NCBI GenBank assembly: GCA_021740025.1
Contig: JAIPAN010000090.1
Span: 1 to 5,690, forward strand
Origin: Sphingobacteriaceae bacterium
Lineage (GTDB): Bacteria > Bacteroidota > Bacteroidia > Sphingobacteriales > Sphingobacteriaceae
DNA length: 5,690 nt
Direction of reading: 5' to 3'
The notes beneath the pieces are model-generated. The model was given only the letters and a program-made list of their open reading frames with translations, was not told the origin of the DNA and searched no databases. Below, in pieces: positions 1 to 5,252 of the stretch. Within the stretch, counting starts at the first letter, position 1. The number at the start of each line of letters is the position of its first letter. Position numbers and translations under genes: made by a program.

Positions 1-147
1 GCGTTTATGTTGGCCTAAACTCTCAAAATAGGCTTGTTCTTGCTCGTCTAGCTGTAATTTAGCTACTAGTTCATCGGCCGATTCTTCAATCTTCCAAATA
101 GCTAGCGTAGCCAAACCGTGTAGATCTTTTTGATAAACGAGTGCCAT
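1..147 (-). CDS. 4'-phosphopantetheinyl transferase superfamily protein, N-terminal fragment (cut by window edge)
   Basis: An open frame reads leftward from the ATG at 147-145 to the first base without a stop, giving 49 codons; the rest lies outside the window. The peptide starts MALVYQKDLHGLATLAIWKI and ends EQAYFESLGQHKR. From family knowledge, the early 'AIWKI-E-S..EL' segment, then a 'L...EQAYFESL...KR' helix, resembles the N-terminus of Sfp/AcpT-like phosphopantetheinyl transferases of Bacteroidota, where 'KR' usually precedes the E-W-L-A-x-R stretch. Such enzymes move the phosphopantetheine arm of coenzyme A onto a conserved serine of acyl or peptidyl carrier proteins in the cytoplasm. 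The catalytic Mg-binding residues lie beyond the edge, so the call rests on N-terminal resemblance only. A near-consensus promoter 8 bases upstream supports the start. The gene is divergent from dcd. Confidence 0.62.
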   Translation of the reverse strand, partial: MALVYQKDLHGLATLAIWKIEESADELVAKLQLDEQEQAYFESLGQHKR

Positions 148-154
148 GGTGCCC

Positions 155-185
155 CAAAAATACGGCATATATTGCAGGGCGCAAA
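155..185 (-). promoter_or_regulatory. Bacteroidota-type promoter for the leftward gene
   Basis: Read on the minus strand, TTTG at 185-182 is followed after exactly 19 bases by TATTTTTG at 162-155, a full match to TAnnTTTG. This is the -33/-7 pattern recognised by the Bacteroidota housekeeping sigma factor. The -7 box ends only 7 bases before the ATG at 147, so transcription would begin about 4 bases ahead of the start codon and give an almost leaderless mRNA. This is the best promoter match in the window. Confidence 0.7.
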
Positions 186-199
186 AAAAGAGGACCCGC

Positions 200-233
200 T
201 TGCTGTGTATCGCAAAAATAATTTATAAATTTA
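200..233 (+). promoter_or_regulatory. Weak candidate promoter for the dcd run
   Basis: TTG at 200-202 and TAAATTTA at 226-233 match the TTG / TAnnTTTG pattern, but the last G of the -7 element is A and the 23-base spacer is longer than that of the promoter at 155-185. It would give a leader of roughly 19 bases before the dcd ATG at 256. It is the best match I find in the 108-base divergent gap (148-255). No Shine-Dalgarno sequence precedes dcd. Confidence 0.28.
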
Positions 234-255
234 GTGCAACAGATATACCAAATAC

Positions 256-792
256 ATGATACTTTCAGACAAACGCATTTTAGAAGAAATTGAAAAAGGC
301 ACCATTATTATTGAACCGTATAAACCCGAATGCTTAGGAACCAACTCTTACGATGTGCATTTGGGTAAATACTTGGCCACCTACAAAAACCGAGTACTAG
401 ATGCCAAGGCGCATAACGAAATTGATCATTTTGAAATTCCGAAAGAAGGCTTTGTATTGCAACCTGGCACCCTGTATTTGGGCGTAACCTTAGAATATAC
501 AGAAACGCATGCACATGTGCCTTTTTTAGAAGGGAAATCGAGTACCGGCCGTTTAGGTATTGATATACATGCTACTGCCGGTAAAGGCGATGTAGGTTTT
601 TGCAATACCTGGACCCTAGAAATCTCTTGCGCACAACCCGTACGCATTTATGCTGGTATGCCCATTGGCCAACTTATTTATTTTGTGGTAGAAGGCGATA
701 TTGCCACCATGTATAACAGCAAGGGAAATGCGAAATACAATAACAAAACCACACGCCCCGTAGAGAGCATGATGTGGAAAAACCAATTTTAA
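256..792 (+). CDS. dcd: dCTP deaminase (possibly bifunctional dCTP deaminase/dUTPase)
   Basis: A 178-residue cytoplasmic enzyme of the dUTPase fold that deaminates dCTP to dUTP, feeding dTMP synthesis. The start MILSDKRILEEIEKG matches the conserved Dcd N-terminus. Motifs in order: NSYDVHLG (30-37), LQPG..YLG (68-76), EGKSSTGRLGID (92-103) with the active-site serine and Arg99 of the trimer interface, HATAG (105-109), and TLEI (120-123), whose Glu122 aligns with catalytic Glu138 of the E. coli enzyme. Then come GMPIGQL (134-140) and NAKYN near the C-terminus, typical of the nucleotide-covering tail. The length is slightly under the 193 residues of E. coli Dcd, and the protein appears complete. 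The EGKSS and TAG signatures are nearer to the bifunctional deaminase/dUTPase of Mycobacterium and Methanocaldococcus than to E. coli (GRSS, TAH). It is the first gene of a tight rightward run; 11 bases separate it from the next. Confidence 0.95.
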   Translation: MILSDKRILEEIEKGTIIIEPYKPECLGTNSYDVHLGKYLATYKNRVLDAKAHNEIDHFEIPKEGFVLQPGTLYLGVTLEYTETHAHVPFLEGKSSTGRLGIDIHATAGKGDVGFCNTWTLEISCAQPVRIYAGMPIGQLIYFVVEGDIATMYNSKGNAKYNNKTTRPVESMMWKNQF

Positions 793-803
793 CAAACCTG
801 TAA

Positions 804-1574
804 ATGAATACGATACAAGTTAGTGTACAAGATCACATTGCCTATATTACCTTAAACCGAGGAAGCTCCAACGCCATTAATGGCGAAATGGTTAGTGAAC
901 TGAGCGATATGTTCAAAAACCTGGAAGCCGATGACCAGGTGGGCGGTGTAATTTTAACAGGCAAAGAAGGCTTTTTCTCGGCAGGTTTAGACCTTATTGA
1001 ATTATATACCTATAACGAGGAGCAGATTAGACAATTTTGGAAAGATTTCTTACACATGGTATCGGTTTTAGCCGGATTTAAAAAGCCCCTAATAAGTGCT
1101 ATAAGCGGGCATAGTCCTGCCGGGGGTTGCGTATTGGCTATTTGTTCCGATTACCGCATTATGGCCGAAGGAAAATATATTATTGGACTGAATGAGGTAC
1201 CTGTAGGCATTATTGTACCCGATAGCATTTTTCACTTATACGCCTTTTGGCTGGGACAAGGCAAAGCCTACCAAAGTTTATTAGAAGGTAAATTATTTAG
1301 AGCTGAAGAAGCCTTAAGCATTGGCTTAGTAGATGAGGTAGTAGCTCCCAATGTAGTACTCACTACGGCCCAGCGCAAAATGAAACAGTATGTTGGACTT
1401 GATTGGACCACCTGGCAACAAAGTAAACAAAATCTGCGTGCAGAATTACTAGAAAAAGTTCGGGCCGACCAAAATGCCACCCTCGAAGTAATGCTGAAAC
1501 AATGGTGGGCACCAAGTACACGTTCTATTCTACATACCATCATCCAAAACCTACAAAAAAAAGCGAATGTATAA
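804..1574 (+). CDS. Delta3,delta2-enoyl-CoA isomerase-like crotonase-family protein
   Basis: A 256-residue crotonase-fold protein, resembling mitochondrial ECI1/DCI rather than a hydratase. Such enzymes shift the 3-double bond of unsaturated acyl-CoA to trans-2, letting beta-oxidation continue. Visible motifs: FSAGLDL (58-64) and PAGGC (105-109), whose backbone amides form the oxyanion hole; DYRIMA (116-121); and IGLNEVPVGIIVP (127-139). Glu131 in the last motif aligns with the single catalytic glutamate of ECI1. The second glutamate required by hydratases, two residues after their GGGC motif, is absent: here PAGGC is followed by VLAI. This supports isomerase over hydratase. The last ~60 residues (DWTTWQQSKQN onward) form the helical trimerisation tail. 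The start is fixed by the short gap after dcd, and no promoter-like element lies between. The 3' end overlaps the next gene by 8 bases, and that neighbour is the enzyme whose product this one would convert. A less specific enoyl-CoA hydratase/isomerase label remains possible. Confidence 0.85.
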   Translation: MNTIQVSVQDHIAYITLNRGSSNAINGEMVSELSDMFKNLEADDQVGGVILTGKEGFFSAGLDLIELYTYNEEQIRQFWKDFLHMVSVLAGFKKPLISAISGHSPAGGCVLAICSDYRIMAEGKYIIGLNEVPVGIIVPDSIFHLYAFWLGQGKAYQSLLEGKLFRAEEALSIGLVDEVVAPNVVLTTAQRKMKQYVGLDWTTWQQSKQNLRAELLEKVRADQNATLEVMLKQWWAPSTRSILHTIIQNLQKKANV

Positions 1575-2442
1575 CGAACCCATGTTAAAAGACAATGCCT
1601 TAAAAGGCAAAACCATTGTAGTTACAGGCGGTGGAACCGGCTTGGGCAAGGCCATGAGTACCTATTTTTTAGAATTAGGTGCCAATGTGGTTATTACCAG
1701 CCGGAAGTTAGACGTATTGCAAAAAACAGCAGCCGAATTGGAAGAAAAAACGGGCGGAAAAGTATTGGCCTTAGCCTGTGATGTACGCAACGATTTTGAA
1801 GTAGAACAGATACTGAAACAAACTTTAGAAACCTTTGGTGCTGTGCATGGCTTATTAAACAATGCAGCTGGTAATTTTATTTCTCCTACCGAACGCCTTT
1901 CGGCGAAGGCTTTTGGAGTTATTATTGATATTGTTTTAAAAGGTACCGTAAACTGCACCTTAGCTTTTGGTAAACATTGGATAGCACAAAAACAGCCAGC
2001 CAGCATTTTAAATATTGTAACCACTTATGCCTTTACCGGCTCGGGTTATGTAGTGCCTTCGGCATGTGCCAAGGGTGGCGTATTGGCCATGACCCGTTCG
2101 TTGGCTGCTGAGTGGGGCCATTACGGCATTCGTTGTAACGCCATTGCTCCGGGACCTTTCCCAACCAAAGGTGCTTGGGATCGGTTATTACCAGGCGATT
2201 TAGCCAAGAAATTCGATTTTAAAAACCGTGTGCCGCTTAAACGTGTGGGCGAACATCAAGAATTAGCCAATTTGGCGGCCTATTTAATTTCCGATTTTTC
2301 GGGATATGTAAACGGTGAGGTAATTACCATTGATGGCGGCGAATGGCTACAAGGAGCTGGGCAATTTAATGGCCTTGAAGCCGTTACTCCTGACATGTGG
2401 GATATGTTGGAACAAATGATTCGTAACACCAAAGGAAGTTAA
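1567..2442 (+). CDS. SDR-type 2,4-dienoyl-CoA reductase (DECR1-like)
   Basis: A 291-residue short-chain dehydrogenase that closely follows mammalian mitochondrial DECR1 along its length: GGGTGLGKAMS (21-31) is the nucleotide-binding loop, SRK (45-47) sits where an NADPH-selecting Arg/Lys is expected, CDVRN (71-75) contacts the adenine, and NNAAGNFISPTERLS (98-112) is a DECR signature. TTYAFTGSGYVVPSACAKGG (152-171) holds the active site. DECR uses a Tyr 15 residues before the Lys, here Tyr154 and Lys169, instead of the usual SDR Y-x3-K, where this protein has Ser165. The C-terminus (MIRNTKGS) resembles the human one. The reaction is NADPH-dependent reduction of 2,4-dienoyl-CoA to trans-3-enoyl-CoA. 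Two starts are possible: ATG 1567, overlapping the isomerase stop as ATGTATAA, or ATG 1582 (286 residues, MLKDNALKGK). I kept 1567, though the alternative is almost as likely. The overlap suggests translational coupling with the isomerase. Confidence 0.9.
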   Translation: MYNEPMLKDNALKGKTIVVTGGGTGLGKAMSTYFLELGANVVITSRKLDVLQKTAAELEEKTGGKVLALACDVRNDFEVEQILKQTLETFGAVHGLLNNAAGNFISPTERLSAKAFGVIIDIVLKGTVNCTLAFGKHWIAQKQPASILNIVTTYAFTGSGYVVPSACAKGGVLAMTRSLAAEWGHYGIRCNAIAPGPFPTKGAWDRLLPGDLAKKFDFKNRVPLKRVGEHQELANLAAYLISDFSGYVNGEVITIDGGEWLQGAGQFNGLEAVTPDMWDMLEQMIRNTKGS

Positions 2443-2455
2443 AGTTCAGCTTTTG

Positions 2456-2463
2456 TATCTTTG
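2456..2463 (+). promoter_or_regulatory. -7 element of the clpS promoter
   Basis: TATCTTTG is an exact TAnnTTTG match, placed 13 bases after the stop of the reductase gene and 4 bases before the clpS ATG at 2468. No clear TTTG -33 box is present 17-23 bases upstream, where the reductase gene ends. If used, transcription would start within a base or two of the ATG, giving a leaderless mRNA. It also argues against the in-frame TTG at 2453 as the start, because that codon would lie upstream of the transcript. Confidence 0.55.
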
Positions 2464-2467
2464 TAAA

Positions 2468-2749
2468 ATGGGCACACAAACTCAGGAAGAAACCTTTACA
2501 CTCGATGAGATTCTAGTATCCCTAAAATCTATGCATCGGCTCATTTTATGGAATGACGATGTAAACACCTTCGAGCATGTGATTTACTGCTTGGTGAAAT
2601 ACCTAGATTATACGGAATTGCAAGCCGAAAAAATTGCTTGGTTGGTACACACCGAAGGGAAAACAGCTGTCTTAGAAGGTTCGTTTACTGAAATGGAAAT
2701 TTATCGTAAAATCTTACAACAAGAAGGTCTTACAGTGAGCGTTGAATAA
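2468..2749 (+). CDS. clpS: ATP-dependent Clp protease adaptor protein ClpS
   Basis: A 93-residue cytoplasmic adaptor that in characterised bacteria binds proteins with N-degron residues and hands them to the ClpA or ClpC unfoldase of the Clp protease. Residues 1-18 look like the flexible N-terminal extension used in delivery. The core begins at HRLILWNDDVNTFEHVIYCL (23-42). Asn29, Asp30 and Asp31 match E. coli Asn34-Asp35-Asp36, which line the N-degron pocket, and His61 in LVHTEGK (59-65) matches His66. In an ungapped alignment Phe35 takes the place of the E. coli gatekeeper Met40. The family is usually 90-110 residues, so this is full length. I chose ATG 2468 over the upstream in-frame TTG because of the -7 element just before it. 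No clpA or clpC lies in the window. The gene converges on a lipoprotein gene with 5 bases between their stops. Confidence 0.93.
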   Translation: MGTQTQEETFTLDEILVSLKSMHRLILWNDDVNTFEHVIYCLVKYLDYTELQAEKIAWLVHTEGKTAVLEGSFTEMEIYRKILQQEGLTVSVE

Positions 2750-2754
2750 ACTAC

Positions 2755-4152
2755 TTAGTCCAAGCCATCTACTTTAATAACCACTTTACCCTTTGCTTCT
2801 AACATAGATACAATGGCTTGCGGGGTTAAAATAAGCTGGCCAGGTTGCATGGTAGTTAAGGCGCCGCTTACATGAATGCCTTTTACAGGTTGGTAGCCAT
2901 TGAGGTAGGCTGCAGCAGTTTTTTGTCCGTTGGTTAAATACTCGGCAATAGAAAAACGGCAGCTTTCTTGTATTTTTTTGGCAATTAAGCCATGTACCAA
3001 CCAATCGCCGGTTTTAAGTAATTTGTTTTTAGAATCTAATACAAAATCTACTCCCTCTAAATACACTTCTTTTTTTGCAGCATCGTATTTAGGTATTCCA
3101 CTCAAGTAAAAGGTTCCATTTACGGTTCCAGTCATGTTTAGCGCAACAATTAATTTACCTTCTTTTCCCCATAAATCTATATGGTTTATAGTAACCGCTC
3201 TTTTACCCGAACTAAAGGTTTGGCCGGCAAAATTTTGTTGTACCAAGGCCGCCGCATTGGGGTAGGTAATAATATTGGCTATGCTTAAACTAAAATCGGT
3301 AGTAGGCAGGGTATTGGGCGCCAAATTGAGCTGGGTTTTATCAAACTTTAGGCTGGGTTGGGCATTTATAGACGTTTCTATATAGGCTTTCATACCCAAA
3401 TTAAAACTGATTTTTTGATTGGCCAACGTGGTGGGGCTAGCATACAACGCCAAAGGTTGCATGCCCACCCAAACTTTATACTCGGGGTTTACTTGTATAG
3501 GCTTAGCCAATTGTTCTAGGGCCGCAACTACATAGGGTTTAATATCGAAAGATTGGGCAATGGCATCGTCTACTTTTTTGGCTAGTTTACCTTTAAATAG
3601 TGAAAGTACCGGATTGATGAGGTAGGTAACAGGCAACTCTCTACCGGCAATAACAATGCTCGGGCTTTCTACCCAATCAATACCTTCAATTTGTGTTTGG
3701 GTTATCAATTTCCAATTTTGTACAATTACTGCCGATTTGAGTTTAATAACTCCGTTTAAGTTTACTTCACGGGTATCGTATACCGAGAAGCCGAATTTAT
3801 CGATACCATATTTTACTTTTGCCCAAATCTTTAAGGGCAATTCCATAGCCAATCTGCCATTCACTTCCCTGATTACAATGGGTGCTTCTTTCCATACTTT
3901 TAGCATCACCTTATCGTCTTCCAAATTGGCATCCTCATATATTAAGCCGCTTAAATGCGTATTGGTTTGATTTTGAAGTTCGGCTACCTGAATTTCTAAG
4001 GGGATATTGGCATAGGAAATTTGCTTATCGTACACGATATCAGAAGCGTAACTAGCTTCAGGTTTTAAAGCCGCAATTTTAGAGGTGGTGCCACAAGCAC
4101 TCAAGAGCGTTGCAATGCAGGTGGTAAGGATAAATAGATTTAAAATTTTCAT
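2755..4152 (-). CDS. DUF4403-like lipoprotein
   Basis: A 465-residue protein of unknown function that I recognise as similar to the DUF4403 family common in Bacteroidota. Residues 1-19 form a lipoprotein signal peptide: Lys2, then a hydrophobic stretch to the lipobox L17-S-A-C20, so Cys20 would be lipidated. The following residues GTTSK have no acidic cluster of the kind that sends Bacteroidota lipoproteins to the cell surface, which suggests a periplasm-facing position; this is inference. The mature part is rich in alternating polar/hydrophobic strand-like segments, for example YANIPLEIQVAEL (47-59) and GKLIVALNMTGTVNGTFYL (332-350), and appears to hold two roughly equal halves split near residue 235. 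Helical stretches such as GLIAKKIQESCRFSIAEYL (388-406) interrupt it. I see no catalytic motif. The start at 4152 is preferred to an in-frame ATG at 4188 because the promoter -7 box lies between them. No co-transcribed partner is visible. Confidence 0.75.
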   Translation of the reverse strand: MKILNLFILTTCIATLLSACGTTSKIAALKPEASYASDIVYDKQISYANIPLEIQVAELQNQTNTHLSGLIYEDANLEDDKVMLKVWKEAPIVIREVNGRLAMELPLKIWAKVKYGIDKFGFSVYDTREVNLNGVIKLKSAVIVQNWKLITQTQIEGIDWVESPSIVIAGRELPVTYLINPVLSLFKGKLAKKVDDAIAQSFDIKPYVVAALEQLAKPIQVNPEYKVWVGMQPLALYASPTTLANQKISFNLGMKAYIETSINAQPSLKFDKTQLNLAPNTLPTTDFSLSIANIITYPNAAALVQQNFAGQTFSSGKRAVTINHIDLWGKEGKLIVALNMTGTVNGTFYLSGIPKYDAAKKEVYLEGVDFVLDSKNKLLKTGDWLVHGLIAKKIQESCRFSIAEYLTNGQKTAAAYLNGYQPVKGIHVSGALTTMQPGQLILTPQAIVSMLEAKGKVVIKVDGLD

Positions 4153-4171
4153 ATGGATTGTAATTCGTTTG

Positions 4172-4203
4172 CAAAGGTATAGATGCACCTTGGCTTTCTA
4201 AAA
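4172..4203 (-). promoter_or_regulatory. Promoter for the DUF4403-like lipoprotein gene
   Basis: On the minus strand TACCTTTG at 4179-4172 is an exact TAnnTTTG match. TTTT at 4203-4200, one mismatch from TTTG, sits 20 bases upstream as a possible -33 box. Transcription would start near 4168 and leave about a 16-base leader before ATG 4152. The element lies downstream of the longer alternative start at 4188 and so rules it out if the promoter is real. Confidence 0.58.
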
Positions 4204-4233
4204 CGAATAACAATATTTAACAGTATGCCCGCC

Positions 4234-4262
4234 TTTGAGTATATTAGACTATTGTAAATTTT
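4234..4262 (+). promoter_or_regulatory. Candidate promoter for the small membrane ORF and corA
   Basis: TTTG at 4234-4237 and TAAATTTT at 4255-4262 are separated by 17 bases; the -7 element differs from TAnnTTTG only in its last base. The spacer is a little short compared with the 19 bases of the promoter at 155-185. Predicted transcription start is near 4266, about 10 bases before the ATG of the 22-codon ORF. The 157 bases from 4190 to 4346 are otherwise AT-rich and hold no other recognisable gene. Confidence 0.42.
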
Positions 4263-4276
4263 ATATTCATAGAAAA

Positions 4277-4345
4277 ATGAAATTAGCTATACTTTGTGCC
4301 ATTTTTGTAGTGATAATACTGATTATGCGTAACAAGAGAAGATAA
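4277..4345 (+). CDS. Small single-span membrane protein or leader peptide upstream of corA (22 aa)
   Basis: An ATG at 4277 opens 22 codons ending in TAA at 4343-4345; a single base separates the stop from the corA ATG. The peptide is Met-Lys, then 15 hydrophobic residues (LAILCAIFVVIILIM, 3-17), then the basic tail RNKRR. That is the shape of a small single-span membrane protein with a cytoplasmic C-terminus by the positive-inside rule. A plausible promoter ends 14 bases upstream. The purine run AAGAGAAG at 4334-4341, within its last codons, could act as a weak ribosome site for corA, and the one-base gap suggests translational coupling. I do not recognise a family. It may be a partner of CorA, a regulatory leader peptide, or a chance ORF; 22 codons are too few for a firm call. 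Confidence 0.42.
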   Translation: MKLAILCAIFVVIILIMRNKRR

Positions 4346-4346
4346 G

Positions 4347-5252
4347 ATGTCTGTAATACGTTTAAAGCACACCCAAAATGGGTTTAATTGGATTGACGTA
4401 AGCTACCCAACGGCTGCCGAGTTGCAAGAGCTCAGTGCAGAGTTTGGCTTAAACCAGTCTACCTTAGCCGATTGCCTAGAACCCGACCATTTGCCCAAGG
4501 CCGAAGACTTGGGTGCTTTTAAATTTTTAATTACCCGAAAAATACTAGATGAAGTATTGGGACACAAGCTACATACGGTACAACAATTAAGCACCAAAGT
4601 GGCTATATTTTTTAACGAAGATTTTATTATTACCGTACACCGCCTGCCCCAAGCATTTATTGAAGAGTTGCAAGCTTCTTTCGAGCGAAAATTGGTGTAC
4701 AAGAACCCAGCTCAGCTTGCTACTAAAATTTTGTTGCAGGTTTTACAATCGTACAATAAACCCGCTTTACAGTTGGCAGCCGAGCTCGATAAATACGAAA
4801 CGGCAGTGTTTTTGCGCCAAACACAACCAAACATTTTAGGTGAGTTGTATTACCTCAAGCGCAAAATAAATATCATTATTAAACTGTTGATTTTAACAGA
4901 AGACATTACACATATGCTAAATGCCTTTAAAGCACATAATTTAGCCCTGCAAGATGCCAAGGATTTACATACCAAATTGCTTACTCTCTTTAATCAATTG
5001 CACGACGATGTAGGGAATCTCCAACAGATTTACCTCTCTATATCGGCACAAAAAACCAACGAGGTAATGAAAGTATTAACTACTTTTTCGGTGTTCTTTT
5101 TGCCCCTCACCTTTATTGTAGGCATTTACGGCATGAACTTTAAGTTTATGCCCGAGCTAGAAAGTGTTTGGGGATACCCTGTAGTGCTGGCTAGTATGGT
5201 AGCCATTACGGTGATTATTTACTGGTGGTTTAAACGTAAAAAATGGTTTTAA
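4347..5252 (+). CDS. corA: CorA-family magnesium/cobalt transport protein
   Basis: A 301-residue inner-membrane channel-like transporter of the CorA family, which works as a homopentamer admitting Mg2+ (and Co2+ or Ni2+ in some members). The hallmark YGMNF is at 261-265 at the end of the first membrane helix (about 243-261), followed by the short periplasmic loop with MPEL (268-271), then WGYPVVL and the second helix (about 277-295), and the basic cytoplasmic tail KRKKW. This C-terminal layout closely matches Thermotoga maritima CorA. The N-terminal part (1-~150) is the cytoplasmic alpha/beta domain, and 150-240 is the long stalk helix rich in Leu, Lys and Gln. At 301 residues it is shorter than the ~350 of the Thermotoga protein, with the reduction in the cytoplasmic domain. 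The start at 4347 comes one base after the stop of the 22-codon ORF. The stop overlaps that of the convergent gene. Confidence 0.95.
   Translation: MSVIRLKHTQNGFNWIDVSYPTAAELQELSAEFGLNQSTLADCLEPDHLPKAEDLGAFKFLITRKILDEVLGHKLHTVQQLSTKVAIFFNEDFIITVHRLPQAFIEELQASFERKLVYKNPAQLATKILLQVLQSYNKPALQLAAELDKYETAVFLRQTQPNILGELYYLKRKINIIIKLLILTEDITHMLNAFKAHNLALQDAKDLHTKLLTLFNQLHDDVGNLQQIYLSISAQKTNEVMKVLTTFSVFFLPLTFIVGIYGMNFKFMPELESVWGYPVVLASMVAITVIIYWWFKRKKWF

Noticed and set aside
221..230. Perfect 10-base palindrome ATTTATAAAT in the divergent gap before dcd, considered as an operator
   Set aside because: Only A and T bases in an AT-rich spacer; such palindromes arise easily by chance and no second copy is present.
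1662..2024. 120-codon minus-strand ORF opposite the reductase gene
   Set aside because: The opposite strand encodes a highly conserved SDR enzyme; this frame shows no recognisable motif.
2453..2467. Five-codon N-terminal extension of clpS from a TTG start
   Set aside because: The TTG precedes and overlaps an exact TAnnTTTG promoter element, so it would not be in the transcript; ATG 2468 gives a normal ClpS length.
2761..2820. Inverted repeat CAAGCCAT / ATGGCTTG (2761-2768 and 2813-2820) just past clpS
   Set aside because: The arms are 8 bases with a 44-base loop, inside coding sequence and without a T tract, so it is a poor terminator and plausibly chance.
3656..3970. 104-codon plus-strand ORF opposite the lipoprotein gene
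   Set aside because: It lies wholly antisense to a convincing coding gene, has no family resemblance and no promoter; best read as a shadow frame.
4153..4188. Twelve-codon extension of the lipoprotein gene from ATG 4188
   Set aside because: It would bury the signal peptide behind a charged segment, and the -7 promoter box lies inside it. Starting at 4152 gives a classic lipoprotein signal.
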